Positions 16,227 through 23,387 of a stretch of DNA of 64,000 bases are shown piece after piece. The stretch is taken from positions 124,001-188,000 of the forward strand of contig CAKSOL010000005.1 in the NCBI GenBank assembly GCA_934477125.1. Reading direction: 5' to 3'. The notes under the pieces are model-generated. The model did not search any database. It had not been told where the DNA came from and saw only the letters and a program-made list of their open reading frames with translations. The first letter of the stretch is position 1. Each line of letters begins with the position of its first letter. The position numbers were made by a program, and so were the translations under genes. This DNA comes from an uncultured Eubacteriales bacterium. GTDB taxonomy: Bacteria; Bacillota; Clostridia; Oscillospirales; Acutalibacteraceae.

Positions 16227-16268
16227 ATAATTCGTCCTTTCGGAAAGTAATAAATTATAGATATTTTA

Positions 16269-17231
16269 TCACGATTCGGCTTCAAGTTCAAGAGCTTTTT
16301 CACATACGGCGCGCAGGTCGTCCAAAGAAGATATTCCGCCGCACATTCTCCTGAGCCCTGCGGCGCCGCGCAATCCCGTCATATACCAAGCCGCGTGCTT
16401 GCGGCTTTCGAGTATCGCATTATGAATATCTTTATACTTAATCATAAGCTCAACCTGCTCTGTAAGTACATGAAGACGCTGTTCAAGTGTCGGAGGAATG
16501 TAAGGTATTCCTTTAAAATACGCATTTATTTCTTCAAATACAAACGGATTTCCCATAGCCGCCCTGCCGACCATAACAAAGTCACATCCGGTTTTTTCGA
16601 GCATTTCGGCGGCATCCGCCCCATTTCGTATATCGCCGTTTGCTATAACCGGAATTTTAACACTTTGCTTTACACGGCGTATAGTTTCAAAGTCGATTTC
16701 CGGAGCATACATCTGCGCACGTGTCCGTCCGTGAACGGTAATCGCCGCAGCTCCGGCGGACTCGCAGCGGCAGGCAAGCTCCGGCGCGTTTATGCTGTCG
16801 AAGTCCCACCCGGTTCGCATCTTAACCGTAACCGGAACATTTACCGCTCTGACAACCGCCTCAACTATCCTCGCTGCCAAATCCGGATTACGCATAAGCG
16901 CGCTCCCGCCGCCGTTACCGGCTACCTTCGGCGCAGGACAGCCCATATTTATGTCTATAAAATCCGGAGAATACTGCTCCGCCGCCTTTGCCGCCTCAGC
17001 CATTATTTCAGGCTCACAGCCAAACAGCTGAGAACCGAACGGCCGGCAATTATCCGAAACCTCAAGGTATCCCTGCGATTTTCTATCCGAAAGAGAAACC
17101 CCTCTGGCGCTTGTAAGCTCGCCAACTGTATAAGCCGCCCCATAGCGGACGCATATTTCACGCATAGCGCGGTCAGCAACGCCTGCCATCGGCGCTAACG
17201 CCGCAAAACCGCGTAAATCATTTTTATCCAA
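16269..17231 (-). CDS. tRNA-dihydrouridine synthase (DusB-like)
   Basis: 320 residues, FMN-dependent TIM barrel with LAPMAGVADRAMREIC, DINMGCPAPKVAGNGGGSAL (catalytic Cys in GCPAPK), TVKMRTGWD, TVHGRTRAQMY and VIANGDIRNG. It reduces specific uridines in tRNA D-loops with NADPH. The exact Dus class is not certain, but the Firmicutes DusB group fits. It lies just downstream of a GtrA gene. Confidence 0.93.
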   Translation of the reverse strand: MDKNDLRGFAALAPMAGVADRAMREICVRYGAAYTVGELTSARGVSLSDRKSQGYLEVSDNCRPFGSQLFGCEPEIMAEAAKAAEQYSPDFIDINMGCPAPKVAGNGGGSALMRNPDLAARIVEAVVRAVNVPVTVKMRTGWDFDSINAPELACRCESAGAAAITVHGRTRAQMYAPEIDFETIRRVKQSVKIPVIANGDIRNGADAAEMLEKTGCDFVMVGRAAMGNPFVFEEINAYFKGIPYIPPTLEQRLHVLTEQVELMIKYKDIHNAILESRKHAAWYMTGLRGAAGLRRMCGGISSLDDLRAVCEKALELEAES

Positions 17232-17254
17232 TTTCTCAAACCCGTTTCATAAAA

Positions 17255-17659
17255 TTATTTTTTTCTGAAAGCATAGAAATGTATGATAATATAGGTAACA
17301 GGTCCGCCTATCATTGTTGCGAGCGCTGTTGCCCAAAACTGCGGCAAATGCCATGTGTTTATTGTTATAAAGGTAACAAGAAAATAAATAATAAAATTCG
17401 GGACATAAGAAATTATAAATCTTACATAGCTCCGACCGGTAGGTTTCTTTTTAAAAACAAAATAAGAGTCAATCAAATAAGCAAGTGAAAGTGAACCTAT
17501 ATATCCAATAACAGCCGCCGCATTGCGGTTCGGTATTATAATATCTGCGGCGGTAGATATCCATGCGGTATTAAACGTGTTGACAGTGCCGAACAGACAA
17601 AATGATAAGAACTCGCGGTTAAAAAAGAGCCCGCAAAGCTTTCTGATAAAATCCCGCAT
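17255..17659 (-). CDS. GtrA-family membrane protein
   Basis: 134 residues with four predicted membrane segments and the GtrA pattern FCLFGTVNTFNTAW near the start, SYFVFKKKP in the middle and FYAFRKK at the end. GtrA proteins are thought to help flip undecaprenyl-linked sugars or act beside glycosyltransferases. No glycosyltransferase neighbour is present here. Confidence 0.88.
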   Translation of the reverse strand: MRDFIRKLCGLFFNREFLSFCLFGTVNTFNTAWISTAADIIIPNRNAAAVIGYIGSLSLAYLIDSYFVFKKKPTGRSYVRFIISYVPNFIIYFLVTFITINTWHLPQFWATALATMIGGPVTYIIIHFYAFRKK

Positions 17660-17727
17660 ACGGCTGCCTCCTTATTCGCAGGATAGCAACATTATATCAA
17701 ACGCAGGTCAAAAAAACAAGTTTAATA

Positions 17728-17756
17728 TTGACATTCGGCATTTTCTGTTGTAATAT
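17728..17756 (+). promoter_or_regulatory. Promoter of tRNA-Arg
   Basis: TTGACA (17728-17733), 17-base spacer, TAATAT (17751-17756). The whole 30-base segment matches the promoter of tRNA-Leu(TAG) at 21960 in 26 positions, including the spacer core TTTTCTGTTGTAA. Confidence 0.85.
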
Positions 17757-17775
17757 AACATATGTCTCTTCAAGA

Positions 17776-17812
17776 ATTTCAGCGTTTGATTCACGCATAA
17801 AGGCGCTGAAAT
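17776..17812 (+). other. Stem-loop in the tRNA-Arg leader
   Basis: Nine-base arms ATTTCAGCG/CGCTGAAAT with a 19-base loop, between the promoter and the tRNA. It may guide processing of the precursor; no function can be assigned from sequence. Confidence 0.45.
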
Positions 17813-17824
17813 ATACTCATTTAT

Positions 17825-17901
17825 GTTTCCGTAGCTCAGTTGGATAGAGCGACCGCCTCCTAAGCGGTAGGTCGGAGGTTCGAATCCTCTCGGGAACGCC
17901 A
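17825..17901 (+). tRNA. tRNA-Arg (anticodon CCT), CCA encoded
   Basis: Full cloverleaf: acceptor GTTTCCG/CGGGAAC, D arm GCTC...GAGC, anticodon stem ACCGC/GCGGT with loop CTCCTAA giving anticodon CCT, T arm GGAGG TTCGAAT CCTCT, discriminator G and encoded CCA. A spurious antisense open frame crosses it and is not a gene. Confidence 0.97.
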
Positions 17902-17946
17902 AAAATGGCTCATCCACGCGCTTTTGTGGCTGAGCCATTTTCTTTT
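17902..17946 (+). terminator. Terminator of tRNA-Arg
   Basis: Arms AAAATGGCTCA/TGAGCCATTTT extended inward by CCAC/GTGG, then TCTTTTT. It begins immediately after the encoded CCA. Confidence 0.9.
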
Positions 17947-17962
17947 TCACTTACAAAACCCT

Positions 17963-18320
17963 TCACATAGTTATAATATATTTGCCTGCGCCGCGCCGTT
18001 TGCCGTCCGACAAAATACTCGGCAATTCTGTAAGCGGCTCTGTTTTGTAGATCATTGATGATACATCTAACTTTCCGCTTTCAATAAGCTTGATTGCCGC
18101 AGGAAATGTATAGGGGTTTATGTAGGACGATTTTAAGGTTATTTCCTTTTTAAATATTTCAAACGGCTTTACGCTTATTTCAGCGTCGGGCTTTGTAAGC
18201 CCGAACATCATAACGGTTGAATACTTGCCCGCAAGGGCTATTGCCTGTTCGATTGTTTCGGGTATGTTTCTTTCTTCAACTCTTAAATCGTTTTTTTCCG
18301 TAAAATACCGCTGCTTTCAT
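17963..18320 (-). pseudogene. Zinc-type medium-chain dehydrogenase remnant (internal deletion plus frameshift)
   Basis: ATG at 18320 begins MKAAVFYGK, the typical start of sorbitol/threonine-type dehydrogenases. A run of seven A residues then shifts the frame; with six A the reading continues NDLRVEERNIPETIEQA. That directly joins the N-terminal 20 or so residues to a C-terminal part (ALAGKYSTVMMFGLTKPDAE to the end). About 230 codons, including both the zinc and NAD sites, are missing. The junction falls at a PETIEQA-like stretch, suggesting deletion between short repeats. It is a dead gene; the fragment from 17963 to 18211 is still open but cannot be an enzyme. Confidence 0.88.
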
Positions 18321-18324
18321 TTTG

Positions 18325-19108
18325 TCATATCTCCTTTAATGCGGCTATTGCGCCGTGTTTTTCGGTGCTTTTCCCTGCAACATAAATTGCTTTTTTAAGA
18401 TATTTTTCCGCCGTTTCGGGCGTTATATTGTCAACCGTGCTTTTATTATTTATCCATTCGCTTAAAAATGTTCCGAAGAATATATCGCCTGCGCCAGTTG
18501 TATCAACCGTTTTAACCTTTTCGGCAGGTAAAGCTCAGAATATCCACCTTGTCAAGGTGCAGCTTCATCATCTTTATTGCGGTTGCTTTGTCTTCCCACA
18601 GTAGCTCCCTGTAATTCGGGTCGTAGGTTACGGTGCATCCTGCCTTTTTCGCAATATCAAGCGCATATTCGGTAGTGCTGCGCGCAGGCTCTGCTGTAAG
18701 CGATAAAGAACCGAAATGGAATATCTGCGAATTTTTGATAATATCTGCCTTTATATCCTCTTTTTCAAGAAAAACATCCGCGCCGAAATTGCGGTAAAAG
18801 CTGAAATCACGGTCGCCATCACTGTTAAGCGCCACGAATGCAAGTGTCGTGTTGTGCAAATTATCGGTTATAAGTCCCTCGTCCGAAACACCCGCGTTTT
18901 TAAGCGTTTCGCGCAGAAAGCTGCCGAACATATCGTTCCCGACCTTGCCTATAAGCGCCGTTTTTCCGCCGAATCTTGAAACGGTCGCCAGCAGATTGAC
19001 AGGCGCGCCGCCAGCCTTTCTTGCGAAAATAAGGTCGCCCGCCGCATCCTTGCCGGACGGCGTAAAATCTATAAGTATTTCGCCTAAAGCCGTTATATCG
19101 TACTTCAT
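18325..19108 (-). pseudogene. PfkB-family sugar kinase (fructokinase-like), broken by internal deletion
   Basis: The first part (19108 to about 18530) gives DITALGEILIDFTPSG, the GGAPVNLLATVSRFGG sugar-binding motif and VTYDPNYRELLW, then loses frame at VDILSF. In another frame, 18325 to about 18525 encodes the C-terminus: VDTTGAGDIFFGTFLSEW (the catalytic DTTGAGD motif) to GAIAALKEI and stop. Compared with about 315 residues in the family, some 60 codons between the two parts are absent. The kinase is therefore inactive unless this is an assembly error. It would have been the second gene of a DeoR-controlled sugar locus. Confidence 0.88.
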
Positions 19109-19920
19109 AATTTTATCTCCTGCGGTATGGGTTTTCGGTTTTTGTAATAATAAAGATTTTTAAAGCCGAGCCTTGAAAGCTCGCTTAAGGCATAATCAAA
19201 GCCGTGCGCTATGCGTTCCGCTATATGCGCGTCAGAACCCAAGGTCAAAAGATAGCCGCCAAGCTCTTTGTAGCGTTTTATTATCGGTATATCCGGCATA
19301 AGAACATTATAATCCGTATCAATGCAGGATGTATTTATTTCCAATGCAATACCTCGGCTTATTATCTCTTTCAGTATTATATCCGTTTTATCGGCAAATT
19401 CTTTCAAATCAACCGCTGTGCCGTATTTTCCGTTTATGTATCTTAACGGGCAGGTCATATGTGAAAGCACGTCAAAATCTGTCGTTTTAATCATTTCAAG
19501 CATATCGTCAAAATATACGGAAATGTATTCATCTATTTCATTTCGTGAAAGAAAAGAAAAATTTATTCCGGAATATGGCTGTGTATAATTCCTGTATCTC
19601 ACCGCGTGAACCGAGCCTAACACGATATCAAAATCGCTGCTTGCTATCACCTCTTCAGCGTCCTTTTTATGCCACATTCCCTCGCCTATTTCAACCCCCG
19701 CAAGCACTCTGTTTCCCATTTCGTGCGCGCAAACGACTGACTTTTTTATGGGCGTTTTTACATCCCTGTCGCCGCAAAATTCAATATCGCAGTGGTCGGT
19801 AATCGCAAATCCCGCAATTCCTTTTTCCTTTGCCGCCTTTAGGCTGTCATACGGATTACATTCGGAATCGTGGGAAAAATGCGTATGCGTGTGGCAATCG
19901 AAAATATTTTTAAAAAGCAT
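19105..19920 (-). CDS. PHP-domain phosphoesterase (histidinol-phosphatase-like)
   Basis: 271 residues from ATG at 19920, chosen for AAGGGA at 9 bases; another ATG lies 3 codons upstream too close to it. The PHP metal ligands are visible: DCHTHTHFSHD, ITDHCD, GVEIGE, LGSVHAVR, LSHMTCP and GSDAHIAERIAHG. The family hydrolyses phosphate esters with three metals; HisK-type histidinol phosphatase is one member. No his genes are nearby; its overlap with the sugar kinase suggests a sugar-phosphate substrate. It is the only intact gene of this locus. Confidence 0.85.
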   Translation of the reverse strand: MLFKNIFDCHTHTHFSHDSECNPYDSLKAAKEKGIAGFAITDHCDIEFCGDRDVKTPIKKSVVCAHEMGNRVLAGVEIGEGMWHKKDAEEVIASSDFDIVLGSVHAVRYRNYTQPYSGINFSFLSRNEIDEYISVYFDDMLEMIKTTDFDVLSHMTCPLRYINGKYGTAVDLKEFADKTDIILKEIISRGIALEINTSCIDTDYNVLMPDIPIIKRYKELGGYLLTLGSDAHIAERIAHGFDYALSELSRLGFKNLYYYKNRKPIPQEIKL

Positions 19921-19936
19921 ATTCGTCATTCCCTTA

Positions 19937-19964
19937 TTGACAAAACAAATTATACAAATATAAT
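19937..19964 (+). promoter_or_regulatory. Promoter toward the DeoR pseudogene
   Basis: TTGACA (19937-19942), 16-base spacer, TATAAT (19959-19964). It overlaps the oppositely directed promoter of the PHP-kinase-dehydrogenase operon, a common layout for regulator and target. Confidence 0.65.
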
Positions 19965-19988
19965 ATACTTATTAAATCAAATAATCAA
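19960..19988 (-). promoter_or_regulatory. Promoter of the decayed PHP-kinase-dehydrogenase operon
   Basis: Minus strand TTGATT (19983-19988), 17-base spacer, TATTAT (19960-19965), about 40 bases upstream of the PHP gene start. Confidence 0.6.
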
Positions 19989-20009
19989 CTGCCGCCGCAT
20001 AAAATGAAA

Positions 20010-20033
20010 AAACGCTCAGAATATTGAGCGTTT
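20010..20033 (+). other. Hairpin abutting the ribosome binding site of the DeoR pseudogene
   Basis: AAACGCTCA/TGAGCGTTT arms with a 6-base loop end directly at the GGAGG site (20034-20038). It could limit translation of the regulator or be a remnant terminator. Confidence 0.45.
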
Positions 20034-20043
20034 GGAGGTTTAT

Positions 20044-20744
20044 ATGAACAAGGAAAGAGAAAAAATATACTTGAGATCGCAATTAAGGAAAAAAGCGTTA
20101 CGGTAAGAGATTTGGCGCAAAGGCTCTATTCAAGCGAGCCTTCAATAAGGCGTGATTTATGCAGCCTGGAAAAGCAAAAGCTGCTGAGGCGAACCCACGG
20201 CGGCGCAGTGCTTGATGAAAACGCACTTTCCGAAATTAAAATCCCGTTTTTAATAAGAGAGCTTGAAAAAAGCGATGAAAAAATCAAAATCGCACGAATG
20301 GCGGCAGAATTGGTGCCTGACGGCAGCGTTATTTTTCTTGACGCTTCAACCAGCGCATATTCAATGATTCCGTTTTTAGCAGAAAAAAGAAACCTTATTG
20401 TTATAACAAACGGAATTAAAGCGCTTACCGCTCTGAGCGAAAACAATATCACCTGTATCGGCACGGGCGGCAGCGTTATAAATTCCTGCCTTGCGCTTGT
20501 CGGAGAGGACGCATTCCGAACGATTGAACGCTACAATGCGGATTTTTGCTTTTTCTCTTGCAGAGGTCTGTCCGAGGACGGTAGGCTCACAGATATTTCG
20601 CAGTCTGAAAATTCAATAAGACTTAAAATGATAAATCACTCAAAAAAATCGTATTTACTTTGTACGAGTGATAAATTAAATAAAGTATATTACCACAATC
20701 TTTGCTCCGCAGATGATATAAGCGGGATTATAAAAGCAAATTAA
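20044..20744 (+). pseudogene. DeoR-family regulator with early frameshift
   Basis: ATG at 20044 follows GGAGG, but after about eight codons the frame is lost at an extra TA (ATATAC where ATAC is expected). Removing two bases restores the family's usual start (EREKILEIAIKEKSVTVRDLAQRL), continuous with the long frame to 20744 (SEPSIRRDLCSLEKQ, DASTSAYS, GGSVINSCLALVGE). The frame that remains open from 20112 starts inside the helix-turn-helix and would lack its first helix. This was the divergent regulator of the broken sugar operon. Without the shift the protein would be about 233 residues. Confidence 0.85.
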
Positions 20745-20785
20745 GCGCAATACAGCCGGGAAGCACAAAAAACAGTAAAAAAATG

Positions 20786-20814
20786 TTGACTTTAGGCTGA
20801 ATAACTGGTATAAT
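20786..20814 (+). promoter_or_regulatory. Promoter of rpsF-ssb-rpsR
   Basis: TTGACT (20786-20791), 17-base spacer, TATAAT (20809-20814); transcription would begin near 20821. Confidence 0.9.
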
Positions 20815-20820
20815 GCAAGA

Positions 20821-20902
20821 TGCTGACCGGAAGCGGTTTCCGGCTTTAGCTCCTTACTCCGTTTTAAAAACGGAGTCAAATGTCCAGAAGGAGGTGCAGA
20901 AA
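20821..20902 (+). promoter_or_regulatory. Structured 5' leader of rpsF, candidate S6:S18 autoregulatory site
   Basis: The 80-base leader holds two hairpins: CCGGAA/TTCCGG with loop GCGGT, and ACTCCGTTTT/AAACGGAGT just before the AGGAGGTG site. S6:S18 complexes are known to bind leaders of this operon in many bacteria and repress it. Position and fold fit; match to the published consensus was not tested. Confidence 0.5.
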
Positions 20903-21184
20903 ATGGTCAATAAGTATGAAGCTGCAATGATCTTTTCAGTCGCAAACGGTGATGATTCCGTAAACGCGCTGAAGGAAAAGTTTGCCGAGCTTATCGCAAA
21001 GCACGGCCATGTTGAAAATGTTGACGACTGGGGCAAGCGCCGTCTCGCTTACCTTATCAACGACGAGGCTGAGGGCTACTATGTTTTCACAACATTCACA
21101 AGTGAGCCTTCTTTCCCTGCTGAGCTTGAACGTGTTGCCGGCATTACCGACGGTGTGCTTCGCGCAATGGTAATTAAGAAGTAA
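20903..21184 (+). CDS. rpsF: 30S ribosomal protein S6
   Basis: 93 residues from ATG at 20903 behind AAGGAGGTG; the open frame upstream is leader RNA. KYEAAMIF at the start and WGKRRLAYLINDEAEGYYVFTTF in the middle are the S6 signatures. S6 binds 16S rRNA together with S18, encoded two genes downstream. Confidence 0.97.
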   Translation: MVNKYEAAMIFSVANGDDSVNALKEKFAELIAKHGHVENVDDWGKRRLAYLINDEAEGYYVFTTFTSEPSFPAELERVAGITDGVLRAMVIKK

Positions 21185-21197
21185 GGAGTGTCCGATA

Positions 21198-21620
21198 ATG
21201 TTTAATATTGTTATTTTAACCGGTCGCCTTACCGCAGATCCGGAATTAAAGACAACACCGAGCAATATTTCGGTAACTTCGTTCTCCATAGCCGTAAACC
21301 GCCGCTATCGCGCGGGCGAGGAGCAAACCGATTTTATCAATATAGTTGCTTGGCGTCAGACAGCCGAGTTTATCTGCAAGTATTTCAAAAAGGGCTCTAT
21401 GATCGGTATTGAGGGTTCTATTCAGACCCGCAAGTATACCGACCGCAACGGCAATAACCGTACTGCTTTTGAGGTTGTTGCAAATAACGCTCAATTCGTA
21501 GAGGCAAAGCGTGATTCCGTAGGCTCAGCGCCTGCTCCGTCAGAGCCTGCCTCTTTCAGTAACGCGGATTCCGGTGATTTCTCCGAAATCGGCGGTGCGG
21601 ACGACGATCTGCCGTTCTGA
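21198..21620 (+). CDS. ssb: Single-stranded DNA-binding protein
   Basis: 140 residues: OB fold with NIVILTGRLTADPELK, SFSIAVNRRY, TDFINIVAWRQTAEFICKYF and GSIQTRKYTDRNG, then an Ser/Ala-rich linker and the acidic partner-binding tip DDDLPF. It protects single-stranded DNA and recruits replication and repair proteins. Classic position between rpsF and rpsR. Confidence 0.97.
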   Translation: MFNIVILTGRLTADPELKTTPSNISVTSFSIAVNRRYRAGEEQTDFINIVAWRQTAEFICKYFKKGSMIGIEGSIQTRKYTDRNGNNRTAFEVVANNAQFVEAKRDSVGSAPAPSEPASFSNADSGDFSEIGGADDDLPF

Positions 21621-21654
21621 TTTAGTTACACTATTTATAAGGAGGAGCTTTTCC

Positions 21655-21906
21655 ATGGATAAGGAGAAGGAAAAGATAGAGCGCCCCATGCGCAAAAAGG
21701 CACGTAAAAAAGTATGCCACTTCTGTGCTGACCGCGTTGAGGAAATAGATTACAAGGATGTTGCAAGACTCCGTAAGTTCATTTCCGAGCGTGCAAAAAT
21801 TTTGCCTCGCCGCGCAACCGGCACTTGCACAAAGCATCAGCGCGAGCTGACTAACGCAATTAAGCGCGCACGTCAGATGGCTCTGCTGCCGTATGTGAAC
21901 GAATAA
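21655..21906 (+). CDS. rpsR: 30S ribosomal protein S18
   Basis: 83 residues from ATG at 21655, behind AAGGAGGAG. It contains KKVCHFCADRVEEIDYKDVARLRKFISERAKILPRR in S18 order and ends HQRELTNAIKRARQMALLPYV. The CxxC near residue 21-24 is a possible zinc site of the Cys-plus ribosomal protein form. Confidence 0.97.
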   Translation: MDKEKEKIERPMRKKARKKVCHFCADRVEEIDYKDVARLRKFISERAKILPRRATGTCTKHQRELTNAIKRARQMALLPYVNE

Positions 21907-21912
21907 TTGAAT

Positions 21913-21952
21913 GACTGCCTGCCGCAAACAATGCGGTAAGCAGTCTTTTTTA
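21913..21952 (+). terminator. Terminator of rpsF-ssb-rpsR
   Basis: GACTGC/GCAGTC outer arms and GCCGCA/TGCGGT inner arms, followed by TTTTTT. Confidence 0.9.
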
Positions 21953-21959
21953 AAATTCC

Positions 21960-21988
21960 TTGACATTTTGCCTTTTCTGTTGTAAAAT
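21960..21988 (+). promoter_or_regulatory. Promoter of tRNA-Leu(TAG)
   Basis: TTGACA (21960-21965), 17-base spacer, TAAAAT (21983-21988). Nearly the same sequence as the tRNA-Arg promoter at 17728, including the spacer. Confidence 0.88.
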
Positions 21989-22001
21989 ATTTGTACTGTC
22001 T

Positions 22002-22085
22002 GCGGCTGTGGCGGAACTGGCAGACGCGCCAGACTTAGGATCTGGTGTCTTCGACGTGGGGGTTCAAGTCCCTTCAGCCGCACCA
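22002..22085 (+). tRNA. tRNA-Leu (anticodon TAG), CCA encoded
   Basis: Class II tRNA with a long variable arm. Acceptor GCGGCTG/CAGCCGC, anticodon stem CCAGA/TCTGG with loop CTTAGGA giving TAG, T arm with GGTTCAAGTCC, discriminator A and CCA. Confidence 0.97.
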
Positions 22086-22116
22086 AAAATCCTCATTCGT
22101 AAGAATGGGGATTTTT
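22085..22116 (+). terminator. Terminator of tRNA-Leu(TAG)
   Basis: AAAAATCC-T-CATTC arms pair with GAATG-G-GGATTTTT around GTAA and end in a T-run, starting at the last base of the tRNA. Confidence 0.88.
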
Positions 22117-22404
22117 AATCTTTACCTCTTAACTACAATATCACTTGACGCTATATTTATGCGAGTGTTTAAATTCGTGCAAAAAATGCAAAAATCTTTT
22201 TTCGTAGTCCTGCCACATGAAAAAGCGCTTGCTTTCTGCAAGTGCTTTTTCAGTTATATTTATGGCTTTAACCCATTAAGGACATAACGTCCGAAACAAA
22301 GAACCAACCGCTAAGCGGGTGCGCGTCAGCTGTTATACAAAAAATTCTCCAAAGCAGTACAATAAGGTGTTCAAGTCTTAGAGAACTACGAAAGGAAAAT
22401 TTTA
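22117..22404. other. Non-coding stretch with terminator-like hairpin and IS200-type left flank
   Basis: No gene was found here. At 22220-22250 a hairpin with arms AAAAAGCGCTTGC/GCAAGTGCTTTTT could terminate transcripts from either side. The segment 22300-22404, just before the transposase remnant, holds a CCGCTAAGCGG palindrome and may be the left end of the element, where IS200/IS605 elements carry hairpins. Confidence 0.5.
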
Positions 22405-22500
22405 ATGGCTAACAGCACAAATAGTTTATCACATACAAAATGGTTATCAAGTACCATAAAGATTTGCAGGAGATAAAAGGAATTGTGTTTGTTTATTGAT
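22405..22500 (+). pseudogene. IS200/IS605-family transposase (TnpA) N-terminal remnant
   Basis: ATG at 22405, after GAAAGGAAAATTTTA, gives MANSTNSLSHTKWL, matching the common start of IS200-like TnpA (NSLSHTKW). The frame then ends at codon 24. A second frame continues KYHKDLQEIKGIVF before another stop, so sequence has been lost. The HUH motif and catalytic Tyr are absent. It marks a past insertion directly downstream of a tRNA-Leu gene. Confidence 0.7.
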
Positions 22501-22508
22501 TTTATCAG

Positions 22509-23033
22509 TCAATAGCAAATCGAGAACAGTATCGGCACAAAGGTCGAGCAGATCACGCCGTTGACAACGGAGAAAACCGCTGTCTGCGCGTCGGTATTGC
22601 GCATAATCATCGGCAAAGTTGTAACCTCACTGGTTGCGCCCGCAATCGCAATGCAAGTGTATGAGTTACAATGCTTTGCGACAAACGTGATCAGGATAAA
22701 CGACGCGATTTCACGCATAAGATTACTTAAAAATGCGACACTTCCGATAGATGCCCCCGCCAGATTTCCGATCGTCACTCCTGCAAGGCTGTACCAACCA
22801 AGTCCGCCGCTGATTGAAATTGCTGCATAAATTGGATAATTCAAAATCAAGCCGCACACAACACCGCCGATCAGCGAACAGACAATAATACCAAGCGGTA
22901 CAATCAGAATTTTTACATTAAATTTAACCAGCTTTGACAGAATTCCTTTTTGCTTGCCGACGCTGATGCCGACAGAAAACATCAGCAGATACAAAACCCA
23001 TTCCGAATAGGCAGACAAAGCAGTTAAAGCCAC
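22509..23033 (-). pseudogene. LysO-type (DUF340) exporter, N-terminally truncated
   Basis: 174 residues with five or six membrane segments and LysO motifs: SVGISVGKQKG, GGLGWYSLAG, NLMREIASFIL and AGATSEVTTLPMI. LysO proteins, about 290-300 residues, export lysine and analogues. Here the first third is missing, and the frame joins upstream to a fragment of an unrelated transporter. The GTG at 23033 has no good ribosome binding site. Probably non-functional, though a short form cannot be excluded. Confidence 0.65.
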
Positions 23034-23212
23034 AGACAGTACTGGTATACTGCCGCAGCCGATGCCGAGCAGGCAGCGCCGACAAGGTAAGTAATCGTCA
23101 TTGTCGCCATTGTATTCATTCCCTTAGGAACGCTTTTGGCGCAAACCTGATAGATAATGTTCGACAGCACCACAAGCGCAATCGTCCAAATCATAGACAC
23201 AGACACATTCAT
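23024..23212 (-). pseudogene. EamA/SMR-like transporter, N-terminal fragment
   Basis: MIWTIALVVLSNIIYQVCAKSVPKG followed by MATMTITYLVGA resembles the first two helices of EamA-family transporters, which are about 280-300 residues. The frame ends after about 60 residues where it meets the LysO remnant, so the rest has been deleted. AGGAGG lies just before the start region (ATG at 23212 or GTG two codons later). Both fragments are read from one promoter with an attenuator-like hairpin. Confidence 0.6.
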
Positions 23213-23231
23213 CCTCCTATAAAGCAAAAAA

Positions 23232-23259
23232 GACAGCCAGACTTTTCAGCCTGACTGTC
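23232..23259 (-). promoter_or_regulatory. Attenuator-like hairpin ahead of the EamA fragment
   Basis: On the minus strand GACAGTCAGGC pairs imperfectly with GTCTGGCTGTC and is followed by TTTTTT, only 14 bases before the AGGAGG site. It sits between a promoter and a start codon, so premature termination is likely. The leader in front contains GGGTGAGCACC. Confidence 0.6.
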
Positions 23260-23291
23260 GGTAGGTGCTCACCCATATTTAATGTATAATT

Positions 23292-23320
23292 ATTATATCA
23301 TATTCATCTCTGATATGCAA
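23292..23320 (-). promoter_or_regulatory. Promoter of the EamA/LysO remnant
   Basis: Minus strand TTGCAT (23315-23320), 17-base spacer, TATAAT (23292-23297). Confidence 0.65.
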
Positions 23321-23358
23321 GAGCATTTATAGATTTTTCTAAAAGGCATTTTGTTCAG

Positions 23359-23387
23359 TTGAAACATCGATGTATTCGTGGTATAAT
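23359..23387 (+). promoter_or_regulatory. Promoter upstream of the hairpin array
   Basis: TTGAAA (23359-23364), 17-base spacer, TATAAT (23382-23387). Its TGGTATAAT box recurs at 23542-23550 on the other side of the array. Confidence 0.7.

Noticed and set aside
16395..17198. 267-codon plus-strand frame opposite the Dus gene
   Set aside because: Shadow frame with unnatural composition; the Dus motifs on the other strand are unambiguous.
17708..17950. 80-codon minus-strand frame over tRNA-Arg
   Set aside because: It is the antisense of a complete tRNA and its terminator; a known type of false gene.
21631..22086. 151-codon minus-strand frame across rpsR and tRNA-Leu
   Set aside because: Antisense to rpsR and to a tRNA; its start is inside the tRNA.
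22141..22200. Similar AT-rich strings (TGCA..ATGCAAAAAT) here and near 25610
   Set aside because: Low-complexity resemblance only; no shared longer segment or structure.
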